From Oscillibacter valericigenes (GTDB taxonomy: Bacteria; Bacillota; Clostridia; Oscillospirales; Oscillospiraceae): 64,000 nt of DNA. A model generated the notes under the pieces. That model saw only the letters and a list, made by a program, of their open reading frames with translations, made no database searches and had not been told where the DNA came from. Below are positions 31,170-37,999 of this stretch, in pieces. The stretch spans positions 49,899-113,898 of the forward strand of contig NZ_JAFBIV010000006.1 in the NCBI RefSeq assembly GCF_021531915.1, read 5' to 3'. How positions within the stretch are numbered: position 1 is the stretch's first letter; each line of letters opens with the position of its first letter. Both the position numbers and the translations under genes were made by a program.

Positions 31170-31538
31170 TTATTCCTTGTCCAGCTCCCGATAGAAGCTG
31201 AAGCTGTCCTCGAATTTTCCGCGGGCATAGGAAGTCACATCTGCCTCGTATGCCCGGTAGGCTGCCAGCAGCCGCTCGGCCTCCGGCGTCAGCACTGCGC
31301 CGCCGCCGTGCTGTCCGCCGATGGTGGAGGAGAGCATTTTGCAGCCAAAGACCTCTTCGGCAGTGCGGATAATCCGCCAGGCTTTGGAATAGGCCATCTC
31401 CATGGAGGCTGCCGCCGCCCGCAGGGATTTGTGCTTCTGTACGCGCTCCAGCAGCGTGGCGATACCTGGACCAAAACAGCGCTGATCGTCCTCGGTATAA
31501 AGCCGGACCGTCAGTTTCAGATGAAGTTCCTTCTCCAT
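31170..31538 (-). CDS. ModE-like winged-helix regulator (DNA-binding domain only)
   Basis: 122 residues from the ATG at 31538 with GGAGGCATCTC before it. The N-terminal LysR-type wHTH of ModE spans about 20-85: GPGIATLLERVQKHKSLRAA, ASMEMAYSKAWRIIRTAEE and the GGQHGGGAVLTPEAERLL wing. The molybdate-binding TOBE domains of full ModE are missing, as in many short ModE-like proteins. Given the molybdenum hydroxylases next door, it may control molybdate uptake or these enzymes. Its promoter shares a -35 box with the divergent gene. Confidence 0.85.
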   Translation of the reverse strand: MEKELHLKLTVRLYTEDDQRCFGPGIATLLERVQKHKSLRAAAASMEMAYSKAWRIIRTAEEVFGCKMLSSTIGGQHGGGAVLTPEAERLLAAYRAYEADVTSYARGKFEDSFSFYRELDKE

Positions 31539-31659
31539 GAGATGCCTCCGTTTCCACCGGTGCCGCCGCAGGGACCTGGTGATGATGATAGGGGACCGGG
31601 CTTTTGCATGGATATCTGGAAATTGGAGATCCTTACCATTGCCCACACGTATTTTTTCC

Positions 31660-31709
31660 ATTATAACACAGAAACGTGGATTTGCAAACAGGGGAAAGTG
31701 TGGTACAAT
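31660..31709. promoter_or_regulatory. Divergent promoters sharing one palindromic -35 box
   Basis: TTGCAA at 31682-31687 is self-complementary. Rightward it is followed by a 16-bp spacer and TACAAT (31704-31709); leftward by a 16-bp spacer and TATAAT (31665-31660). Polymerase could occupy only one direction at a time, so the ModE-like gene and the gene at 31746 would compete. Confidence 0.65.
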
Positions 31710-31745
31710 AGCAAAGAATCTTGAAAACACCAAGGAGATGCTGCT

Positions 31746-32186
31746 ATGCTGTTTCAAAATGAAGACGTCAGTCTGAAGCTGGATATTGTGAACTATGAAT
31801 TTCCTCCGGACGGCGGGGAAGCGGACAGCGATGACCGCAACTGGCTGGTCCTCCGGGCTGCCTGGACCAACGAGGACGGGGAGATCGTGATAGATTCCAA
31901 CAGTTGCCTGCTGACCTATGAGCTGCGGGAGATGACTGCCGGGCTGAAGGTGCTGAACGCCGGGATCAAGGACCGCTATGAGAGTGCCTTTGTGGAGCCC
32001 TATTTTGAGGTGGCCGCCCAGGCGGAGGGAGAGGACGCCATCCGCATGGCCGTGTCCTTCTTCCTGCCCAACACCATGGACGGCGACGACACCGCCGAGG
32101 TGGAGTGCGTCATGACCCATGGGGAGATGAAGGCCCTGCTGGACGAACTGGACAAGCTCTGTGAAAAATTCCCGGACCGGACCTGA
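31746..32186 (+). CDS. Hypothetical protein, possible WapI-type immunity fold
   Basis: 146 residues with AAGGAG upstream. It is acidic and beta-rich (LKLDIVNYEFP, WLVLRAAWTNEDGEIVIDSN, CLLTYELREMTAGLKVL, then YFEVAA and an acidic helix). The layout resembles WapI-family immunity-like proteins, which are also common as stand-alone genes; no toxin is nearby. It is the first gene of a two-gene operon. Confidence 0.55.
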   Translation: MLFQNEDVSLKLDIVNYEFPPDGGEADSDDRNWLVLRAAWTNEDGEIVIDSNSCLLTYELREMTAGLKVLNAGIKDRYESAFVEPYFEVAAQAEGEDAIRMAVSFFLPNTMDGDDTAEVECVMTHGEMKALLDELDKLCEKFPDRT

Positions 32187-32206
32187 TGGAAGGGGAGTCT
32201 GTACCC

Positions 32207-32611
32207 ATGAGACAAGAAGCGCCGCGGAGCATGGAAGAGGTGTTTTCCTGGCTGCCGGAGGAAGGGTTGGAGACTCTGGGTGCCTGCTTTGACCTGACGG
32301 AGGAGCGCATCCCGGCGGGGGAGACCCGGAGCAGTGATGGCCGGATCGGCTGCCTGCTGTCCGGCCGGGGCAGGCTCCGTACAGAGCGCGGCGAGACTGC
32401 CCTCGCTTCTGTCTGCCTGTTGGGCATCACCGTCACGGACCGCGGAGAGCGCCGCCCTGTGGCCGCTGAATTGACAGCGGAGGAGGAGTGCACGGTCCTC
32501 TGGTTCCGCTTTGAAATGGTCCGCATGGTCTGCTATGCCGCCTGCTGGTTCCATGTGCGGTTTCTGAATGAAATTGACCGCCTGCTGGAAGAAAAGGCAC
32601 CGGAACGATAA
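32207..32611 (+). CDS. cNMP-binding-domain-like sensor protein without HTH
   Basis: 134 residues from the ATG at 32207 (AGGGGAG upstream); an ATG at 32186 overlapping the previous stop is the alternative. LETLGACFDLTEERIPAGET, then IGCLLSGRGRLRTERGE and the following strands match the beta-roll of Crp/Fnr effector domains. The expected C-terminal helix-turn-helix is missing; the protein ends after the long helix (YAACWFHVRFLNEIDRLLEE). It may sense a small molecule and act through a partner. Confidence 0.6.
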   Translation: MRQEAPRSMEEVFSWLPEEGLETLGACFDLTEERIPAGETRSSDGRIGCLLSGRGRLRTERGETALASVCLLGITVTDRGERRPVAAELTAEEECTVLWFRFEMVRMVCYAACWFHVRFLNEIDRLLEEKAPER

Positions 32612-32646
32612 AAATGACCGCCCCGAAAGGGACGGTCATTTTTATG
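32612..32646. terminator. Bidirectional terminator
   Basis: AAAAATGACCG and CGGTCATTTTT pair around a GC-rich loop between the sensor gene and convergent pckA. Confidence 0.85.
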
Positions 32647-32657
32647 GATTCAGTTCT

Positions 32658-34226
32658 TTATTCCGCCTTGGGGCCGGCAGCGACCACCTCAGCGCTCATG
32701 TGGGTGTACTTCTTGAAGTTCTCGTTGAAGCTCTCGGCCAGCTTCTTGCAGCTTGCCTTGTAAGCGGCCTTGTCCTCCCAGGTGTTTTCGGGGATCAGCA
32801 GCTCAGAGGGCACGCCCTCGATGGCGGTGGGCACCTGAACGCCGAAGGTGGGATCGGTGACGAACTCGCCCTGCTCAATGGCGCCGGTGAGGGCGGCGGT
32901 GACCATGGCGCGGGTGTAGCTCAGCTTCATCCGCTTGCCGGTGCCGTTCCAGCCGGTGTTGACCAGGTAGACGTGGGCGCCGGACTTCTCCACCTTCTCG
33001 GCCAGCATGGCAGCGTAGACGGAGGGGTCCAGGGGCAGGAAGGGCTCGCCGAAGCAGGTGGAGAAGGTGGGCACGGGCTCGGTGATGCCGATCTCGGTGC
33101 CGGCCACCTTGCTGGTGAAGCCGGAGACGAAGTAGTACATGGCCTGGTTCTTGTCCAGCTTGGAGATGGGAGGCAGCACGCCGTAGGCGTCGGCGGTGAG
33201 GAAGATGACGGTCTTGGGTACGCTGGAGCTCATGCCGCTGAGCTCCGCGTTGGGGATGTACTCCACGGGATAGCCCACGCGGGAGTTGACAGCCAGGGAG
33301 TCGTCGTCAAAGTCGAATTCCCGGGTCTCATCGTCCATGACCACGTTCTCCACCAGGGAGCCGAACTTGATGGCATTATAAATTTCAGGCTCGCCCTCGG
33401 GGCTGAGGTTGATGCACTTGGCATAGCAGCCGCCCTCGAAGTTGAACACGGAGTCGTCGGCCCAGCCATGCTCGTCGTCGCCGATCAGCAGGCGGTTGGG
33501 GTCGGCGGACAGGGTGGTCTTGCCGGTGCCGGACAGGCCGAAGAACACGGCGGTGTCGCCGTCCTTGCCCATGTTGGCGGAGCAGTGCATGGGGAACACG
33601 CCCATCTTGGGCAGCACGTAGTTCATGACGGAGAACACGGACTTCTTGATCTCACCGGCGTACTGAGTGCCGCAGATGACCACTAGCTTCTCCTCGTAGT
33701 CCACCAGAATGGCGGCCTCGGAACGGGTGCCGTCGATCTCGGGGATGCACTTGAAGCCGGGGGCGGCGATAATGGTGTAGTCGATCTTGAAATCCTTCAG
33801 CTGCTCAGCGGTGGGACGGCGCAGCAGCTGGTGGATGAACAGGTTCTGGGAGGCCAGCTCATTGACGATGCGGAAGGACTGGGTGTACTTGGGGTCCGCG
33901 CCGGCAAAGCCGTCAAAAATGAAGATCTCCTTGTTCTGGAGATAGGCGACCACTTTGCTCTTGATGGCGTCGAACTTGGCCTTTTCGATGGGGCGGTTCA
34001 CCTTGCCCCAGGCGATCTCGTCATGGACGGCAGGGGTGTCCACGATGAACTTGTCGTTGGCGCTGCGGCCGGTGTACTTGCCGGTCTTGACCACCAGCGC
34101 ACCGGTATTGCTCAGCTTTCCCTCGCCGCGGCGCAGGGCGTGCTCCGTCAGCTGGGCGGGAGTCAGATTGCGATAGACAGCGGAGGCATTGATGATGCCG
34201 AGTGCTTCCAGACCATAGGTTTCCAT
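32658..34226 (-). CDS. pckA: Phosphoenolpyruvate carboxykinase (ATP)
   Basis: 522 residues from the ATG at 34226, chosen for AAGGAGG upstream. It interconverts oxaloacetate + ATP and PEP + CO2 + ADP. Family motifs: GRSANDKFIVDT (about 50-61), CGTQYAGEIKKSVFSVMNY (about 198-216), the P-loop GLSGTGKTTLSADPNR (about 235-250), DDEHGWADDSVFNFEGGCYA and the C-terminal NTGWNGTGKRM. All are intact. In such anaerobes it often fixes CO2 toward oxaloacetate, consistent with the malic enzyme in the same region. A structured leader precedes it. Confidence 0.97.
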   Translation of the reverse strand: METYGLEALGIINASAVYRNLTPAQLTEHALRRGEGKLSNTGALVVKTGKYTGRSANDKFIVDTPAVHDEIAWGKVNRPIEKAKFDAIKSKVVAYLQNKEIFIFDGFAGADPKYTQSFRIVNELASQNLFIHQLLRRPTAEQLKDFKIDYTIIAAPGFKCIPEIDGTRSEAAILVDYEEKLVVICGTQYAGEIKKSVFSVMNYVLPKMGVFPMHCSANMGKDGDTAVFFGLSGTGKTTLSADPNRLLIGDDEHGWADDSVFNFEGGCYAKCINLSPEGEPEIYNAIKFGSLVENVVMDDETREFDFDDDSLAVNSRVGYPVEYIPNAELSGMSSSVPKTVIFLTADAYGVLPPISKLDKNQAMYYFVSGFTSKVAGTEIGITEPVPTFSTCFGEPFLPLDPSVYAAMLAEKVEKSGAHVYLVNTGWNGTGKRMKLSYTRAMVTAALTGAIEQGEFVTDPTFGVQVPTAIEGVPSELLIPENTWEDKAAYKASCKKLAESFNENFKKYTHMSAEVVAAGPKAE

Positions 34227-34245
34227 AATAAGATTCCTCCTTTTT

Positions 34246-34290
34246 ATAGGACCGGAGACCACCTATAGGGGTGGTGTTACATCCGGCCCG
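34246..34290 (-). promoter_or_regulatory. Leader hairpin of pckA
   Basis: In the minus-strand leader a nested structure can form: outer CCGGA/TCCGG around ACCACC-CCTATA-GGTGGT. No T-run follows, so it is not a plain terminator. It may stabilise or regulate the mRNA; I do not recognise a riboswitch class. Confidence 0.35.
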
Positions 34291-34319
34291 AACTTGCGTA
34301 AATGAGGCAGTGTCTCGGC

Positions 34320-35174
34320 TCACCGAGCGCCCAGCGCATCTGCCAGGCGGGCAAAATCCGCCAGAGTCAGACGTTCACCCCGGACCTCGGGGCTGAGGCC
34401 GCAGCTGATGATGGCTTCCCGGATGTCCTCCTTGCCGTATCCCGGAAGGGCGGCGGCCAGACTGTTGACCAGTGTTTTCCGCCGCAGCAGGAAGGCGCCC
34501 CGAACCACTTTGAAGAAAAAGGCCTCGTCGGTCACCTCCACGGCGGGCTTTTCCCGCCGGACGCACCGCAGCACGGCGGAGGTCACCTTGGGAGCGGGGA
34601 GAAACTTCTCCGGCGGCACGTCGAACAGATATTCCGTCTCCATGTGGTACTGCAGGAACAGGGAGAAGGAGCCGCCGTCAGAAGACCCCTGGGGAGCGGA
34701 CAGCCGCTGCGCCACTTCCTTCTGAATGAGGACCGTGACGGTCTCAAAGCAGGGGGTCTCCACCAGCTTGGTCAGCACCGGCGTGGTGATGTTGTAGGGC
34801 AGGTTGGCGCATACGATGGGACGGAGCCCCTGAAACTTTTCCGCTGCCAGAGCAGTCAGGTCCAGCTTCATCACATCTCCCGGAACGATCTCCACGTTGG
34901 GATAGGGGGCCATGGTCTCCGCCAGGACAGGCAGCAGGGACTTGTCCAGCTCCACGGATACCACCTTGCCGGCCCGCTGGGCCAGCTCCGCCGTCAGAGG
35001 ACCGATGCCCGGGCCAATCTCCAGCACGCCGCAGCCCGCATCTGCCTGAGACGAGGCGGCGATATCCGCCGGGACTGCCGGGTCAATGAGAAAATTCTGC
35101 CCCATGGACTTGGAAAAATGAAATCCATGCCGCCCCAGCAGCTCCCGAATTGCATTGTAGTCGCAGAGATTCAT
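34320..35174 (-). CDS. rsmA: 16S rRNA dimethyladenosine transferase
   Basis: 284 residues from the ATG at 35174 (AAAGGCGG upstream; a GTG at 35180 is possible). It dimethylates two adjacent adenosines near the 3' end of 16S rRNA, late in 30S assembly. The SAM-binding Rossmann motifs are clear: QNFLIDP, VLEIGPGIGPLTAEL (about 51-65), VVSVELDKSLLPVL, the catalytic NLPYNITTPVL (NLPY, near 125), and the C-terminal helical domain. The family pairs with a nearby YabE/G5 gene in Bacillus; here one is also found 860 nt upstream on the same strand. Confidence 0.96.
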   Translation of the reverse strand: MNLCDYNAIRELLGRHGFHFSKSMGQNFLIDPAVPADIAASSQADAGCGVLEIGPGIGPLTAELAQRAGKVVSVELDKSLLPVLAETMAPYPNVEIVPGDVMKLDLTALAAEKFQGLRPIVCANLPYNITTPVLTKLVETPCFETVTVLIQKEVAQRLSAPQGSSDGGSFSLFLQYHMETEYLFDVPPEKFLPAPKVTSAVLRCVRREKPAVEVTDEAFFFKVVRGAFLLRRKTLVNSLAAALPGYGKEDIREAIISCGLSPEVRGERLTLADFARLADALGAR

Positions 35175-35280
35175 CCGCACACCCGCCTTTCATAATGCTT
35201 ATTATACCAAAAACCAGCCGTCTTGCCAACATGGAAAAAAACCGATATACTGGGCCTGAGAACACAAAAAGGAGAGCATG

Positions 35281-35967
35281 ATGCTGAAAACTGTCTTTTT
35301 TGACCTGGACGACACCCTGCTGGACTTCACCCGGGCCGAGCGGGAGGCTCTGACCCGCGCCTTCCGAACATTTGACATCGACCCGGCTCCGACAGTCCTG
35401 GACCGCTACCATGTGATCAACAGAGAGCAGTGGGAGCTGCTGGAGGCGGGCGTCCTGACCCGCGACCAGGTACTGACCCGCCGCTTTGATCTGCTGTTTG
35501 AGGAACTGGGCGTCTGCCGCTCCAGCCGGGAGGTCTGCGACTGCTACGAAGACTTTCTGGCCGAGGGCCATTGGTTCATCCCCGGTGCTATAGAGCTGCT
35601 GCGGGAACTGGCGCCCCGGTACGACCTGTATCTTGCCTCCAACGGCGCGGCAGCGGTGCAGCATTCCCGGCTGAAAAGCGCCGGAATCGGCCCGTATTTC
35701 AAGAATATCTTTATCTCCGAGGAACTGGGGGCTGATAAGCCCAGCCCCGCCTTTTTCGCAGCCGCCTTCGCCGCCATACCGGCTTTTGACCCGGAGACCG
35801 CCCTTATAGTGGGGGACAGCCTGACCTCCGACATCCGGGGCGGCCGGAACGCGGGCATCCGGACCTGCTGGTTCAACCCAGGCGGGAAGCCTGCCCGCCC
35901 GGATATCACGCCGGACCACACCATCCGCGCTCTGGCGGAGCTGCCGGATCTCTTGAATACGCTATGA
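35281..35967 (+). CDS. yjjG: HAD-family hydrolase, YjjG-type pyrimidine nucleotidase
   Basis: 228 residues; two adjacent ATGs (35278, 35281) follow AAAAAGGAG. HAD motifs: I VFFDLDDTLLDF (D8/D10), II YLASNG, III K near 145 in ELGADKPSPAFF, and IV IVGDSLTSDIRGG. The ARxDxxxxxFR-like cap helix and length match YjjG, which dephosphorylates non-canonical pyrimidine nucleotides. It lies between rsmA and the G5/3D gene on the opposite strand and ends at a terminator. The exact substrate is inferred. Confidence 0.85.
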   Translation: MLKTVFFDLDDTLLDFTRAEREALTRAFRTFDIDPAPTVLDRYHVINREQWELLEAGVLTRDQVLTRRFDLLFEELGVCRSSREVCDCYEDFLAEGHWFIPGAIELLRELAPRYDLYLASNGAAAVQHSRLKSAGIGPYFKNIFISEELGADKPSPAFFAAAFAAIPAFDPETALIVGDSLTSDIRGGRNAGIRTCWFNPGGKPARPDITPDHTIRALAELPDLLNTL

Positions 35968-36006
35968 AAAACTCCCCCGGTACCAAGCGTACCGGGGGAG
36001 AAAACA
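35968..36006. terminator. Terminator between convergent genes
   Basis: CTCCCCCGGTAC and GTACCGGGGGAG form a 12-bp stem with A/T runs on either side. Confidence 0.85.
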
Positions 36007-36032
36007 TTTGCGTGAAACAGCGAAGTCTACGA

Positions 36033-37064
36033 TTATTCCAAAATATACACAGTGCAGCTTCTGCGGCCGAACTCGATGCACTCGCGGTAGGTGTTGTAGT
36101 ATAGGTCCACCTTGTTGCCCTTGACGCCGGTGTCCCGGGCCACGGACATGCCGTAGACGATGCCGTCGTTGGTGACGATATACATGCGGGTGCCAAGAGG
36201 GATGACCTTTTTGTCCACAGCCACGGTGCCCACCTCCACGAAGGTGCCGGTGGCCGTGGTGTAATCAGCGCCGCCGTGACCGGCGGTATAAGCGGTGGCC
36301 GTCATGCTCTTGGCCTGAGAGAAGTTCAGCGTGGCGCCGGATTCAAAGACCAGGGTGCCGCTGCCGTCGGCATTTTTCCTGACGTTGGCGATGCGGTCAG
36401 TCCGCTCCACAGCCTCGGCAGAGGTGCCGTATTCCACAATCTGATCCACGGCGGTGCTGTCCAGCTCCTCCACGAACTGACGGCTGATGCGCATACCGTT
36501 GGACCACACCACCTCGTAGATGGAGGTGCGGACGCCGTCCGCACCTTCCTGAACCACCCGCTCAGTGCCCTTGGGCAGCTCGGGATTGGCAACCCGCACG
36601 GTGTTGAAGGCTTCCACCTCGCGGACCTCGTCGTAGTAGGTGATATCCTCTGCCACCGTCAGCACCAGTGCCTGGTCAGACAGGTCCACAGCCACCATTT
36701 CCAGCGGGCTGAGGGTGATCCCCATGCGGGTCAGCAGGGCAGAGATGCTCTCCTTTTTGGAGATTGTGGTGAGGGTCTCGCCGTCGTGGCGAATGGTGAC
36801 ATCCAGCTTGGCATCCAGGCGGATATCGTAGCCCTTGCTGCCGGAGGCCACATACATCATGCGGTCGGACAGGTCCGGGATGTCCTGAGAGCCGTCCAGC
36901 ACAATGGCGGAATCCTCCACACCCGTCAGGATATACAGGGCGCCGGCCCAGTCGGTGGCAGCGGCGCTGGAGCCCAGCACAGCGGCCAGGGCAATGAGGA
37001 CCAGAGAGGAAGACTTCAGGTGTTCACGCAGTTTTTTTCGCAGGTCATGTGTTCTCAAAACCAT
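36033..37064 (-). CDS. YabE-like wall protein: G5 domain plus 3D domain
   Basis: 343 residues from the ATG at 37064 behind AGGAGG. An N-terminal membrane anchor or signal (SSLVLIALAAVLGSSAAAT, about 20-38) precedes a ubiquitin-like DUF348 repeat (VTIRHDGETLTTISKKESIS), a G5 domain (about 150-225) and a C-terminal 3D domain (about 245-343: MTATAYTAGHGG ... VDKKVIPLGTRMYI ... VARDTGVKGNKVDLYY) with the three Asp of the double-psi barrel. Proteins of this type (YabE, Rpf-like) cut or remodel peptidoglycan. It has a consensus promoter and a leader of about 110 nt that folds into hairpins. Confidence 0.9.
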   Translation of the reverse strand: MVLRTHDLRKKLREHLKSSSLVLIALAAVLGSSAAATDWAGALYILTGVEDSAIVLDGSQDIPDLSDRMMYVASGSKGYDIRLDAKLDVTIRHDGETLTTISKKESISALLTRMGITLSPLEMVAVDLSDQALVLTVAEDITYYDEVREVEAFNTVRVANPELPKGTERVVQEGADGVRTSIYEVVWSNGMRISRQFVEELDSTAVDQIVEYGTSAEAVERTDRIANVRKNADGSGTLVFESGATLNFSQAKSMTATAYTAGHGGADYTTATGTFVEVGTVAVDKKVIPLGTRMYIVTNDGIVYGMSVARDTGVKGNKVDLYYNTYRECIEFGRRSCTVYILE

Positions 37065-37181
37065 ACCTCCTGAAAGTGGTTTTTCAGGCTCCCGGCTCCG
37101 ATCCGAACAGGGAGCGTTGAGCGGCTGTTTCCGCATCGGAAACAACTTGTAACTTTTGTTACCAACTGAAAAACTGGGCAT

Positions 37182-37210
37182 AGTATACACCTAAGTCCCA
37201 CTTTTGTCAA
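37182..37210 (-). promoter_or_regulatory. Promoter of the YabE-like gene
   Basis: TTGACA (37210-37205) and TATACT (37187-37182) on the minus strand with a 17-bp spacer. The leader that follows holds a GGCTCCCGG/GGGAGC-type hairpin; some yabE-type genes are riboswitch-controlled, but I could not match a class. Confidence 0.75.
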
Positions 37211-37330
37211 GTTTTTGGGCTGAATGAGCAGCTTTTGCCCCCACTTTAGACGGGAGCGGACAAAAAGAAACTGGAACAGTCTGCCTGCTTGAAGGAAAAA
37301 GTAACAAAAAGTAACAGAAAAAGAAACGAA

Positions 37331-37366
37331 AATACCCCGGCGTCACGCTGACGCCGGGGGTTCTGT
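37331..37366 (-). terminator. Terminator of the copper operon
   Basis: CCCCGGCGTCA and TGACGCCGGGG pair around CGC; on the minus strand a T-rich tail follows. Confidence 0.75.
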
Positions 37367-37374
37367 CCGGGGAT

Positions 37375-37572
37375 TCACGCCTGGACTTCGGGGGAGAAGC
37401 CCAGGTCTTCCAGTTCGCTGACCGCGGTCTTGACGCAGTTCTGGCAGCCGTCAATGGTGACGGCTTTTTCCTCCAGGCTGACGGTAAAGGCCAGGTCCGC
37501 GGCCTTCAGGGCGTTGGTGATGCGCTCCACGCAGTGGGCGCACATCATGTCGGGTACTTTGATGGTGGTCAT
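37375..37572 (-). CDS. copZ: Copper chaperone (heavy-metal-associated domain)
   Basis: 65 residues forming one HMA ferredoxin-like domain, with metal-binding C11/C14 in MMCAHC and the usual IxVPxM start. Such proteins carry Cu(I) to the ATPase CopA in the cytosol. Unusually, it has a second pair, CQNC, around residue 43-46. It is the last gene of the csoR-linked copper cluster, with AGGAGG before the ATG. Confidence 0.9.
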   Translation of the reverse strand: MTTIKVPDMMCAHCVERITNALKAADLAFTVSLEEKAVTIDGCQNCVKTAVSELEDLGFSPEVQA

Positions 37573-37605
37573 ATGGATGTCCTCCTATAAAAATATTGTA
37601 TCGCG

Positions 37606-37986
37606 TTATTTCATCAGCTTTTCCACAGTCCGCACCAGCTCGTCCACCACTTCGGTGTCGCCATTCTGAATGCCCTCCGTGACGCAGGTGCGGATGTGGT
37701 TTGCCAGCAGTTCCCGGGAGAAGGCGTTGAGGGCTGACTGAATGGCGGAGACCTGGGTCAGAATGTCGGTGCAGTAGGCCTCCTTCTCCACCATGCCCCG
37801 GACGCCCCGGACCTGGCCCTCAATGCGGCTGAGCCGCTTCAGCAGGGCGTCATATTCCTGCGGCTCCCGGTGCTTGTGGCGGCAGCACGCCTGCTCATCC
37901 TCCGGGATATACAGCTGGGCGTCAATGCCGAACTGTGTTTTCAAAAACTCCAGATCTCTTTTTGCGTCGTTATCATCGTATGCCAT
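37606..37986 (-). CDS. csoR: CsoR-family copper-sensing repressor
   Basis: 126 residues. The all-helical core (about 42-126) has the Cu(I) ligands of CsoR in exact spacing: C72, H97 and C101 (YCTDILTQ ... NHIRTCV). A 40-residue N-terminal extension contains CCRHKHRE, a potential extra metal-binding patch not found in the short CsoR proteins. Apo-CsoR binds GC-rich palindromes and leaves DNA when Cu(I) binds; two fitting operators precede copA. It lies 13 nt after copA in the same direction. Confidence 0.92.
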   Translation of the reverse strand: MAYDDNDAKRDLEFLKTQFGIDAQLYIPEDEQACCRHKHREPQEYDALLKRLSRIEGQVRGVRGMVEKEAYCTDILTQVSAIQSALNAFSRELLANHIRTCVTEGIQNGDTEVVDELVRTVEKLMK

Positions 37987-37999
37987 GGGGATTCCTCCT

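Noticed and set aside
31539..31660. Molybdenum-cofactor riboswitch before the ModE-like gene
   Set aside because: The leader has hairpins but none of the conserved Moco-element segments I know.
37065..37181. c-di-AMP (ydaO) riboswitch before the YabE-like gene
   Set aside because: Some wall genes have one, but conserved ydaO core sequences could not be placed in this 110-nt leader.
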